64,000 nt of DNA. Origin: Ruminococcus hominis (GTDB lineage Bacteria > Bacillota > Clostridia > Lachnospirales > Lachnospiraceae). Of this stretch, positions 52,420 to 60,338 are shown piece after piece. The position numbers were made by a program, and so were the translations under genes. Within the stretch, counting starts at the first letter, position 1; every line of letters starts with the position of its first letter. Below the pieces are notes generated by a model. That model did not search any database and was not told the origin of the DNA. It saw only the letters and a list, made by a program, of their open reading frames with translations. The DNA is taken from contig NZ_JACOPE010000001.1 in NCBI RefSeq assembly GCF_014287355.1, forward strand, positions 1,178,001 through 1,242,000. The letters run 5' to 3'.

Positions 52420-52450
52420 AAAAGCAGGAGTGGTGACATTCCTGCTTTTG
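52420..52450 (+). terminator. Terminator after ABC importer
   Basis: AAAAGCAGGA (52420-52429) pairs with TCCTGCTTTT (52440-52449). A T-rich stretch follows. The remaining bases to 52636 hold the AT-rich promoter of the next regulator. Confidence 0.75.
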
Positions 52451-52636
52451 TTGATATAATTTTTGCTGTCTAAAAACCAAGAGGACAAGAAAAAGCGTAT
52501 AATATTTGTTGTAAAAATAGAAATATAATCATGAAAAGGATATTTTTTGCAATATTTCGAACAAAATATTGCATAGATAGAGCGATATGAAAAAAATATA
52601 ATGGTATCATAGAATTATTGGGAGGTACAAAAGAAG

Positions 52637-55033
52637 ATGGATACAACAAGAAAGCTGATGCAGTTTCATTTTATAGCGCAGGCAGAAACAGCAACACATT
52701 ATCATCAGAATCCGGAAATGTTTTATGTACTTCGTGGAAATCTGGATATCAAGATTGATGACAAAATGTACAAAATGCAAAGTGGGGATATTGTCCTTAT
52801 CAATGCAAATAAACGACATACAGTAATTGGAAATGAAGAACTTTTAGGGGCGAGATTTGAGATAGATTTTCATTTATTGGCTGAATATATGGGATCTATG
52901 CAGTTGCTTTTCTGGTGTAATACAGTGGCGGATCGAAATCATGCTTATAGTAATCTTAGAAGACTGCTAGATCGAATTTTAACGAGATATTTTGAAAAAG
53001 ATGACAAGAGTGCATTGTATTTGAATGCGTTATATTTTGAAACATTATATGTATTGACCAGTAACTTTCTGGTAAAAGCAGATGATGTGAGGTTAAATTT
53101 AGAGGATTCGCAGGACCGTATGAGAATCCGTCAGATTCAAAATTATGTACAGGCGAACTATCAAAGTCAGATCAGTTTAAATGATCTTGCGGATCGGTTG
53201 TATTTGTCAAATGCATATTTGTCCAAATATATAAAAAAGAATTTGGGTATGACATTTATGGAGTATCTGAATAACGTACGTTTATTTCATGCGGTGGACG
53301 AATTGATGTATTCAGATAAAAATCTGACACATATCGCGTATGATAATGGATTTCCGACATCGGCATCTTTTACAAAAGCATTCCGCGAGATTTACAATGA
53401 ATCCCCTAGTGAATATCGGAAGAAAATACAGGATGAAAAGGAAAAAGATGAAAAAGAAAAGATGTTGCAGCAGGAAGAAGAACAACGTATATTGGAGTAC
53501 TTAAAATTTCGTGCACACAAAGAAAATCCGCAATCGACGAGGAAAAAAGAATACATCATCAATGCAGGAAATGTGAAGGATACATTGACAGATTGCAGTA
53601 AAGCAATCAGTATTGGGGATGGTTATTTACTTTTACAGTCAGAAGCACAACATCAAGTTGAAAAAATTCAAAAACAGACAGGGGTAAAATATGCCAGAAT
53701 CTGGAATATTTTATCAAGAGAATATTGTTTTAGTGAAAAAGAAGGATACAATTTTCGAAGACTGGATCAAGTATTGGATTTTCTTCTGGATCATCATATG
53801 AAACCATATCTTGAAGTGGGAAGCAAACCCAGTCTGTTTATGTATACGCCGGAACGTAGCATAAATATAGAAAAATCAAAGATGGATTCCTATGATTTCA
53901 AAACTTTTTCTGAAATCATACGGGAACTGTGTGTTCATCTCGTCAACCGATATGGTGTAGAAGAACTGGAAACATGGTACTTTGAATATTGGAATGATCC
54001 ATCTCTAAACATCACAGAACCGGATGGGGAATATTATCAGAGATTTGATCTGTTATATCAAACAATGAAGAATTATTCAGAAGAAATTTCGGTTGGCGGA
54101 GCCGGATTTATATTAGGATATGAAACGCTTGTATGTAAAAAAATTTTTCCTATATGGAAAGCACGTGAAATTCATCCGGATTTTTTGTCAGTCTGTTCAT
54201 TTCAGTACATAGCGTTGGTTGAAGAGGGAGGACGTCTCGGAAGAAAATCCATCGATTCGGAATATATGTTGAATCAGATTGAAATCATGAAAAATGTTAT
54301 GGAAGAAACTGGATTTCAAATACCGGAATTTCATATTGATGAGTGGAACTTTACGATTTCAAACAGAAATGTATTAAATGACAGTTGTGAACAGGGAGCA
54401 TACATTTTGAAAAACTGTATTGAAATGAATGGCGCAGTAGATATGATGGCATATTGGCATGCGTTGGATCTGTATTCGGATTACTATGATACGGATACAG
54501 TATTGAATGGAGATTCAGGTCTGATATCAAGGGATGGAATCTGTAAGCCATCTTTTTACGCATTTCAGTTTATGAATCGGTTATTGCCGAAAGTGTTGGA
54601 GAAGAATGACCACGCGATTGTTACAACAAATGGAAGAAATCGTTATGTGATTGCATGTCACAATTATAAAAGTTTATCTTCCCGTTATGTTTTTACAGAT
54701 GAAGATGAAATTCAACTGGAAGATATAGAACAATATGTAGAAGATATTGATCCTATTAAGTTGAATTTTACAATTCAGAATGTAAAAGACGGAAAATATC
54801 TGGTGAAGATATATCGCGTGAACAGAGAATGTGGAAGTGTGCAGGACCTTTGGAAAAATCTGGATTATTCCAAAGGACTTATGCGTGATGAGGTAGATTA
54901 TCTAAAGAGCAGTGCGATTCCAGGTATTGAAATGAAAACGATAGAAGTAGAAAATGGTGAGTTGTGTCTGACAAACAATCTGGAGATGCAGGAAATTCGC
55001 CTGATTGATGTTCAATATCGATATGATGTATAA
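52637..55033 (+). CDS. AraC regulator fused to a GH39-like domain, 4
   Basis: A 798-residue close paralog of the protein at 21521, alike in sensor (SGDIVLINANKRHTV), helix-turn-helix (LNDLADRLYLSNAYLSKYIKK) and GH39-like part. A charged linker (DEKEKDEKEKMLQQEEEQR, about 266-284) joins the DNA-binding and GH39-like halves. The acid/base motif reads FEYWNDP: Asn and Pro are kept but the Glu is Asp (D454). The nucleophile motif HIDEWN is present (E569). This is the least altered of the four and could retain weak activity, but a sensor is more likely. GGAGG precedes the start. It adjoins the importer operon and the flavoprotein genes. Confidence 0.88.
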   Translation: MDTTRKLMQFHFIAQAETATHYHQNPEMFYVLRGNLDIKIDDKMYKMQSGDIVLINANKRHTVIGNEELLGARFEIDFHLLAEYMGSMQLLFWCNTVADRNHAYSNLRRLLDRILTRYFEKDDKSALYLNALYFETLYVLTSNFLVKADDVRLNLEDSQDRMRIRQIQNYVQANYQSQISLNDLADRLYLSNAYLSKYIKKNLGMTFMEYLNNVRLFHAVDELMYSDKNLTHIAYDNGFPTSASFTKAFREIYNESPSEYRKKIQDEKEKDEKEKMLQQEEEQRILEYLKFRAHKENPQSTRKKEYIINAGNVKDTLTDCSKAISIGDGYLLLQSEAQHQVEKIQKQTGVKYARIWNILSREYCFSEKEGYNFRRLDQVLDFLLDHHMKPYLEVGSKPSLFMYTPERSINIEKSKMDSYDFKTFSEIIRELCVHLVNRYGVEELETWYFEYWNDPSLNITEPDGEYYQRFDLLYQTMKNYSEEISVGGAGFILGYETLVCKKIFPIWKAREIHPDFLSVCSFQYIALVEEGGRLGRKSIDSEYMLNQIEIMKNVMEETGFQIPEFHIDEWNFTISNRNVLNDSCEQGAYILKNCIEMNGAVDMMAYWHALDLYSDYYDTDTVLNGDSGLISRDGICKPSFYAFQFMNRLLPKVLEKNDHAIVTTNGRNRYVIACHNYKSLSSRYVFTDEDEIQLEDIEQYVEDIDPIKLNFTIQNVKDGKYLVKIYRVNRECGSVQDLWKNLDYSKGLMRDEVDYLKSSAIPGIEMKTIEVENGELCLTNNLEMQEIRLIDVQYRYDV

Positions 55034-55045
55034 AATTGTATATTG

Positions 55046-55090
55046 AAAGGGCAGGAAAATAACTGATTTTATTGACCCGTCCTTTTTTTT
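55046..55090 (+). terminator. Terminator after AraC-GH39 gene
   Basis: AAAGGGCAGG (55046-55055) pairs with CCCGTCCTTT (55076-55085), one mismatch and one G-U pair, followed by TTTTT. Confidence 0.7.
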
Positions 55091-55228
55091 ATGAGAAATA
55101 AAGGCAAATATTTACATATTTCAGGTAAAAAATATAAAAGTAAAGAGCACAAAAAACATGTATAGTAAATATATCAAATAAATAACTTGAAACGAGTTGT
55201 AAAATAAGTCAAAAGATGGAGGAAGAAC

Positions 55229-56155
55229 ATGAGTGAACGAAAAAAAGTATTGGGGTTGAATTTTGGACGTGTAAATGGAAATTGTAAAGGATTTTTAAAA
55301 GAAGCGATAAAAAATGCAGAGGCGCAGGGAGCAGAAGTTGAAATTATTGATACAATGAAAAAAGAAATCAAACCATGTATTGGATGTGGAGCCTGTTCCA
55401 GAATTCTTCAGAGCGGAAAGGGACAGATTAAATGTTGTCAGAAAGATGACTATGAAGAAATTTCCGATGCGGTATTGGCAGCAGACGCAATTATTGTTGC
55501 GGCACCGGTATATGTATTGGCTCCGACTGGACAGTTTAAAAACTTTGTAGACCGCTTTGGGCCTGCTCATGATAAGGCTTATATGTTATTTGAAAATGAG
55601 CTGCGTAAGGATACGAACGGCGAGGAATTAAATCCTGATTGTCTGAAGAGACATCTTGTATCTTATATTTCTGTAGGAGGAGCAACGACGCAGAACTGGG
55701 TGTCTTACGGAATTCCAGGTATGAATTTATTTGGTATGAGTCTGAATATGAAGGTGGTAGATCAGTTGGATGCATATGGTTCATATGTTCCGGACAATCA
55801 TCAGAGATTATTAGAAAAGTCCGCAGAGATGGGAAAACATATCGTAGAAGCGTTAGATCAGAAAACAAGTGAGATTGAGTGGACATCAGATCCGGGAACA
55901 TGTCCGGTATGTCATTGCAACGAAATGACCATGACAGGAACAACAAAAGTAAGCTGCCCGATTTGTGGTATTTACGGAAAACTTGTGGTAGATGGGGACG
56001 ATGTAAAAGTTGAATTTTCGGAAGAAGAAAAGAGACGTAGCCGCTTGAGATTTACAGGAGTATTAGAACATCAGGTTGAGCAGGGAAGAAAGGACAGATA
56101 TCCGAGATTTGATGAATATGTAAAGAAATTCCAGGCAATGCAGGATGAAATGTAA
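55229..56155 (+). CDS. Iron-sulfur-type flavoprotein with C-terminal zinc ribbon, paralog 3
   Basis: A 308-residue paralog of 8118, 20239 and 56389. FMN loop LNFGRVNGNCK; cysteine cluster C50-x2-C53-x2-C56 with C69/C70; GPAHDKAYM; SVGGATTQNWVSYG; C-terminal CPVCHCN...CPICGIYG knuckle; closing FSEEEKRRSR. It is the shortest of the four. GGAGG lies nine bases before the ATG. It is a single-gene unit closed by a terminator at 56231. Its position behind the fourth AraC-GH39 gene suggests control by that regulator. Confidence 0.82.
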   Translation: MSERKKVLGLNFGRVNGNCKGFLKEAIKNAEAQGAEVEIIDTMKKEIKPCIGCGACSRILQSGKGQIKCCQKDDYEEISDAVLAADAIIVAAPVYVLAPTGQFKNFVDRFGPAHDKAYMLFENELRKDTNGEELNPDCLKRHLVSYISVGGATTQNWVSYGIPGMNLFGMSLNMKVVDQLDAYGSYVPDNHQRLLEKSAEMGKHIVEALDQKTSEIEWTSDPGTCPVCHCNEMTMTGTTKVSCPICGIYGKLVVDGDDVKVEFSEEEKRRSRLRFTGVLEHQVEQGRKDRYPRFDEYVKKFQAMQDEM

Positions 56156-56230
56156 AACCAGATGATACTTTTATAAAAATTATTATCTGATAAAAGATGT
56201 AACAATTTTATACAAAGAAATTTTAAATTA

Positions 56231-56282
56231 AAAGAGGCAAGACAAAAATTGTTTGATAATTTTTGTTTTGTCTCTTTTTTAG
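56231..56282 (+). terminator. Rho-independent terminator after flavoprotein 3
   Basis: AAAGAGGCAAGACAAAAATT (56231-56250) pairs with a nearly perfect complement (56258-56277) followed by TTTTT. Confidence 0.85.
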
Positions 56283-56388
56283 AAAAAATCATGACAAAAT
56301 TATGAACTGAGAAAGGATGATTTGGGAGAAGTAGAGTTTGTGAAATAATTATACAATAAATTCATCAATTAAGAGATGGAGGAGAAAT

Positions 56389-57360
56389 ATGAAAGTATTA
56401 GGAATTTCTTTCGGAAGAAAGAACCAGAGAAGTGATGTCATGGTTAAAGAAGCACTGTTTGCAGCAAAAGCAGCAGGTGCAGAAGTTCAGTTCATCAACA
56501 CAGTAACATTGAACATCGGACATTGCCGTGCATGTGATTACTGTAGCAGAAACCGTGATAAAGGTGCTACAGAGATTCACTGCTGTATGAAAGATGATTA
56601 CCATATTCTGGAAGAAGCATGTCTGGAAGCAGATGGTATCATCATCGGAGCTCCAGTTTATGCAGTTGGTATTGTAGGACAGTTCAAAAACTTTGTAGAT
56701 CGTTTTGGACCATCCCACGACAGAGCAGCATTGATTGAAGAAAACAAGAAACGTATTGCAGAAGGTAAATCAGAAGATGAATTACTTGACCCAAGATACT
56801 TCAAAGACAGATATGTTGGTTACATCTCAGTTGGTGGAGCACAGACTCACAACTGGGTATCATTGGGACTTCCAATGTTAGACTTATTCAGCTTCTCATT
56901 CTGCATGAAATGTGTAGGACATGTAGATGCTTATGATCAGGGAAGAACAGGACATCCATTATTTGATTCTGCTTTGATGCAGAAATGTTCAGACCTTGGT
57001 AAAGCTGTAGCAGAATCTCTTGGAAAACCTTATGATGAGGTTGATACATGGGTTGGAGAAGAGGGCGTATGTCCAGTATGTCACAATCCACTGCTTAGCA
57101 TGAACGGAACAACACATGTTGAGTGTCCAATTTGCGGTATCTGGGGAACATTGTCTGTAGATGGAGACAAGGTAAATGTAGAATTCTCAGAAGAAGAAAA
57201 GAACAGAGCAAGAAATACTACAATTGGTATTTACGAGCACTACAATGAAATTCAGAACATGATCAAGGTATGTGTACCAAAACTGGTTGCAAACAAAGAT
57301 ACACTTCCAAAGATGATGGAGAAATACAAAAACTTTGATAAAGAAATCGAATCTATGTAA
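56389..57360 (+). CDS. Iron-sulfur-type flavoprotein with C-terminal zinc ribbon, paralog 4
   Basis: A 323-residue paralog with FMN loop ISFGRKNQRSD, cysteine cluster C46-x2-C49-x2-C52 with C65/C66, GAPVYAVGIVGQFKNFVDRFG, SVGGAQTHNWVSLG and the C-terminal CPVCHNP...CPICGIWG knuckle. It is nearest to paralog 2 (both begin MKVLG-SFG and end with a long tail). GGAGGAG lies five bases before the start. A GPH symporter gene begins 54 bases downstream, so flavoprotein and symporter are co-transcribed here, linking this family to uptake of a specific glycoside. Confidence 0.83.
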   Translation: MKVLGISFGRKNQRSDVMVKEALFAAKAAGAEVQFINTVTLNIGHCRACDYCSRNRDKGATEIHCCMKDDYHILEEACLEADGIIIGAPVYAVGIVGQFKNFVDRFGPSHDRAALIEENKKRIAEGKSEDELLDPRYFKDRYVGYISVGGAQTHNWVSLGLPMLDLFSFSFCMKCVGHVDAYDQGRTGHPLFDSALMQKCSDLGKAVAESLGKPYDEVDTWVGEEGVCPVCHNPLLSMNGTTHVECPICGIWGTLSVDGDKVNVEFSEEEKNRARNTTIGIYEHYNEIQNMIKVCVPKLVANKDTLPKMMEKYKNFDKEIESM

Positions 57361-57397
57361 TAAAAAATTTGCATAGATTGCTGCCATAAAACCGGCA

Positions 57398-57410
57398 GAG
57401 GGTAGGAGAT
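57398..57410 (+). promoter_or_regulatory. Symporter ribosome-binding region complementary to hairpin loop 2
   Basis: GAGGGTAGGAGAT covers the Shine-Dalgarno sequence of the symporter (ATG at 57415). It is the exact reverse complement of 5011-5023, the loop of the 3'-UTR hairpin after the oxidoreductase gene. Pairing would block ribosome access. Confidence 0.4.
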
Positions 57411-57414
57411 CAAA

Positions 57415-58809
57415 ATGGGTGAAAAAAAATTAAATGAATACGGTATGACACCGTTAACAGGAAAACATTATTTTGTATACGGACTTGGTAACTTTGCATC
57501 ACAGCTTTCATGGACAATGGTAAGTACATATCTTTCTATTTTCTATACAGATGTATTTGGACTTGGAACTGGTGCAGTAGCACTTTTGATGTTAATTGCA
57601 AAAGTATGGGATGGAATTAATGATCCAATGATGGGAACTCTTATGGAGCGTACTCATACAAAACACGGAAGATTCAGACCTTACATTTTTGTGGGAGCCA
57701 TTTTCCTTGTAATCTTCACAATCCTGACATTTACAGTACCAGGATTCGGAAGCACAGGTAAATTGGTTTATGCTTACATTACATACATTGGCTTAGGTAT
57801 GTCTTACACAATGACAAATGTACCATACCTTGCATTGCCTGTAGTTATGACACGTGACCCTAAAGAAATCAATAAATTAAATGCAGCTCAGATGATGGGT
57901 ATGACAATCGGACAGATTGTTTTGAACCTGTTTGTATTAAAACTTGTTCTCTGGTTTGGTAAAGGAGATCAGGCTGCAGGATATCACTCAACAGCTATTT
58001 TACTTGCAGTTATTGCACTTCCTATGTTCTGGGCAGTAGCAATCCTTTCAAAAGAAAGAATCACTGTTAAGAAAGAAGACCAGGGTAAAGTAAGTGATGG
58101 TCTGAAAATGGTATTCAAAAACAAAAATCTTATGTGTGCAATGTTATACAGTTTCTTTAACATGTTTGGTATATTAGGACGTATTTCAGTAGCAGTTTAC
58201 TTCTATCTGTATTGCGTACAGAACTTCGTATTCATCACAATTTTCATGATGATGCAGATGATCGTTGGAACAATCATTATGCCATTTACACCAAAGGTAA
58301 TTGACAAACTTGGAAAACGTAATACAGCAATCCTTTCAATGGTTATTCAGGGCGCTTCATTGATTGTACTGTTTGTAGGTCCTTATGAAAATATCGTATT
58401 TGACTTTATTGTATTGATTGTATATGGTCTTGGATATGTTGCAGGTCCATGTGGTGCAGGTATGATGGTTGATGCAATCGATGATTTTGATGATAAATAT
58501 GAAGCACGTAACGATGGTATGGCATTCTCATTCCAGGGATGTGCTATTAAAATCGCAACAGCTATTGCAAACTCATTGTTCCTGGTTGTTATGGGAGCAT
58601 TCGGATATGCCGGTGGAGTTGATATGACACCACATATCCAGACAGGTATCAATATTGCAGCAAACCTTCTTCCTGGAATTGTATTCTTCGTAGGAATAAT
58701 TCCACTTCTGATCTATGACCTGGATAAACCGGGACATATGGAAGCTGTAAGAGAAAGACTTTCAAAACGTGATAGAGAGAAAAAGGCTGCAGAGGCGGCA
58801 GCTAAGTAA
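57415..58809 (+). CDS. GPH-family sugar:cation symporter
   Basis: A 464-residue, 12-helix glycoside-pentoside-hexuronide symporter with FGLGTGAVALLMLIAKVWDGINDPMMG, the loop ERTHTKHGRFRPY and TNVPYLALPVV. It is close to the one at 25665 and, in its C-terminal half, to the partial gene at 2-586. A charged tail (SKRDREKKAAEAAAK) extends beyond the usual end. Its ribosome-binding region is complementary to the C-rich hairpin loop at 5011-5023. Co-transcribed with flavoprotein 4, it probably imports the precursor of that enzyme's substrate. Confidence 0.93.
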   Translation: MGEKKLNEYGMTPLTGKHYFVYGLGNFASQLSWTMVSTYLSIFYTDVFGLGTGAVALLMLIAKVWDGINDPMMGTLMERTHTKHGRFRPYIFVGAIFLVIFTILTFTVPGFGSTGKLVYAYITYIGLGMSYTMTNVPYLALPVVMTRDPKEINKLNAAQMMGMTIGQIVLNLFVLKLVLWFGKGDQAAGYHSTAILLAVIALPMFWAVAILSKERITVKKEDQGKVSDGLKMVFKNKNLMCAMLYSFFNMFGILGRISVAVYFYLYCVQNFVFITIFMMMQMIVGTIIMPFTPKVIDKLGKRNTAILSMVIQGASLIVLFVGPYENIVFDFIVLIVYGLGYVAGPCGAGMMVDAIDDFDDKYEARNDGMAFSFQGCAIKIATAIANSLFLVVMGAFGYAGGVDMTPHIQTGINIAANLLPGIVFFVGIIPLLIYDLDKPGHMEAVRERLSKRDREKKAAEAAAK

Positions 58810-58816
58810 GGTGGCT

Positions 58817-58889
58817 ATACACGGTCCTTGCGAAAAAAAGATAGTTGAACTTCTAGTTCAACTATCTTTTTTTTGCAAGAACCGTGTAT
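58817..58889. terminator. Long bidirectional terminator
   Basis: ATACACGGTCCTTGCGAAAAA (start of left arm at 58817) and its complement ending at 58889 form a 35-bp stem with two mismatches and a three-base loop. A/T runs inside the arms give T tracts for both directions. It separates the convergent symporter and the small minus-strand gene. Confidence 0.88.
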
Positions 58890-58910
58890 TGGAAGTGGAA
58901 GGAAAAATTT

Positions 58911-59186
58911 TCAGTTATCGAGTTGTTGAATATTGGATAAGATGAAGTTTGCTTGCTCCAAATCTTTCTTTAGTACTAATATCTTATATTGATACATTTG
59001 TTCAGAAGGATTTCCGATGCTTCCGGTACGACCTCGAAGTGAGCCATGTATTGCCCATTGTCCGAGTTCATTTTTGACTTTGTAACGATAAGGAATATGC
59101 CGGGTATCCAATTCATCATGAATCTGATTAAATATTCGCATGTTTGTTCCAATCCATAAAGTGTCTGAATTAAAAAATGTGAACAT
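58911..59186 (-). CDS. Small protein of unknown function
   Basis: A 91-residue protein starting MFTFFNSDTLWIGTNMRIFNQIHD and ending with KKDLEQANFILSNIQQ. The layout recalls small DUF2007-like proteins whose C-terminal helix follows a KxDxExA motif, but I cannot assign a function. A strong ribosome site (AAAGGAGGG) lies eight bases upstream on the minus strand, which is the main reason to accept it as a gene. It has no membrane segment or signal peptide. It is probably a single-gene unit ahead of the long terminator. Confidence 0.7.
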   Translation of the reverse strand: MFTFFNSDTLWIGTNMRIFNQIHDELDTRHIPYRYKVKNELGQWAIHGSLRGRTGSIGNPSEQMYQYKILVLKKDLEQANFILSNIQQLDN

Positions 59187-59243
59187 GAGAAATCCCTCCT
59201 TTTGAAAGAAAATGATATAAGTGTTAAGAGTAGAGTACCATAT

Positions 59244-59885
59244 CTACGGCTCAATTACTACATTATCCGCAAGTATCTCCGGCTTATTTTTCATGCTGTC
59301 GGCTTCGGTAAGCTTACGGATTACTTTGCATGGAACTCCGGCGGCAAAGCTATTTGCAGGAATGTCATGGGTTACAACGCTTCCGGCGCCGATGACGCAA
59401 TTATCTCCGATCGTAATGCCTGGGCATACTGTGACGGAGGCACCGAACCAACAATCGTTTCCGATATGAACCGGTTTGGCATAACATAAAAGCTTCTTTT
59501 CGCCAGTAGCGGTTAACAATTCTCTTCGTTCGTTGGCGAGCATCGGATGAATCGGAGTGACGATCGTTACATTCGGTCCAAAGTTACAGTTATCTCCGAT
59601 GGTCACTTCTGCATCATCCTGAATTGTCAGGTTGAAGTTTCCAAAAAAATGTTTTCCGATTTTCGTGTGTGTTCCATAGTGAAAGAAAATTGGTCCCTGG
59701 ATTCGGCTTCCTTCACCAAATTCGCCGATAATCTCGGAAAGAATAGAAGCTCTTTTTTCTATTTCATCTTCATATGTATTATTGTAATCTACATTGAGAT
59801 TGTGAGTTTTTCTTTTTATAGCTACTAATTCTGGATCGCCAGGGCAGAATAAAATGCCTGCATTGATTTTTTCTTCTTCTCTCAT
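59244..59885 (-). CDS. Hexapeptide-repeat acetyltransferase (maltose O-acetyltransferase-like)
   Basis: A 213-residue left-handed beta-helix acyltransferase of the Maa/LacA group, which moves acetyl from acetyl-CoA to sugar hydroxyls. The N-terminal Mac domain (about 10-60) is followed by hexapeptide repeats (IGDNCNFGPNVTIVTP, IGNDCWFGASVTVCPGITIGDN) with the catalytic His in TPIHPM. The closing GVPCKVIRK is typical. The start is preceded by AAAGGAGC on the minus strand. Acetylation of surplus intracellular sugar for export is the usual explanation for this family. Confidence 0.92.
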   Translation of the reverse strand: MREEEKINAGILFCPGDPELVAIKRKTHNLNVDYNNTYEDEIEKRASILSEIIGEFGEGSRIQGPIFFHYGTHTKIGKHFFGNFNLTIQDDAEVTIGDNCNFGPNVTIVTPIHPMLANERRELLTATGEKKLLCYAKPVHIGNDCWFGASVTVCPGITIGDNCVIGAGSVVTHDIPANSFAAGVPCKVIRKLTEADSMKNKPEILADNVVIEP

Positions 59886-60029
59886 AATAAACGCTCCTTT
59901 ATAAGTCTGATTAAAAATAATATGAAATATCTATTAATAGAATTATACAAGTCAATGAAAAAAATATATAGTAGTTTTCTTGCTGTCTTATATATAAAAT
60001 CTTATAAAAATTGGATAAGTATAAAGTGA

Positions 60030-60242
60030 GAGGAGCAAAAAAAACAGCGTTGTAATCTTTGGACGACTTATTATATTACGATTCCGATATTTGCTATGAC
60101 TGCAAATGCATTTGCTGATGATCGTCAAAAGGCGTATGATGCTGGAATGAATGAACATCTGACAAAACCGCTTGAAACAGAGGCGGTGCTGAAAGCACTT
60201 TCTAAATATTGTGTGAAGAATAAGAAAAAGAATCAGAGTTAA
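60030..60242 (+). pseudogene. Remnant of a response-regulator receiver domain
   Basis: From 60075 the plus strand encodes ITIPIFAMTANAFADDRQ and on to KPLETEAVLKALSKYC, then a stop at 60240. This is the last third of a receiver domain and aligns with the C-terminus of the hybrid kinase on the opposite strand (IPIIAMTANAFDED). There is no start codon or upstream receiver sequence; the frame is open only from 60030. It is a truncated copy of a second hybrid kinase. The rest of the gap 59886-60338 is AT-rich and empty. Confidence 0.8.
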
Positions 60243-60338
60243 AAAGTAAAATTACAATAGCCGAAATAAATCTGGAATACAGAAGTGATTCGGCTATTAT
60301 AGATTAATAAGACTATGAAATTTGGTTTTGTGAAAAAG

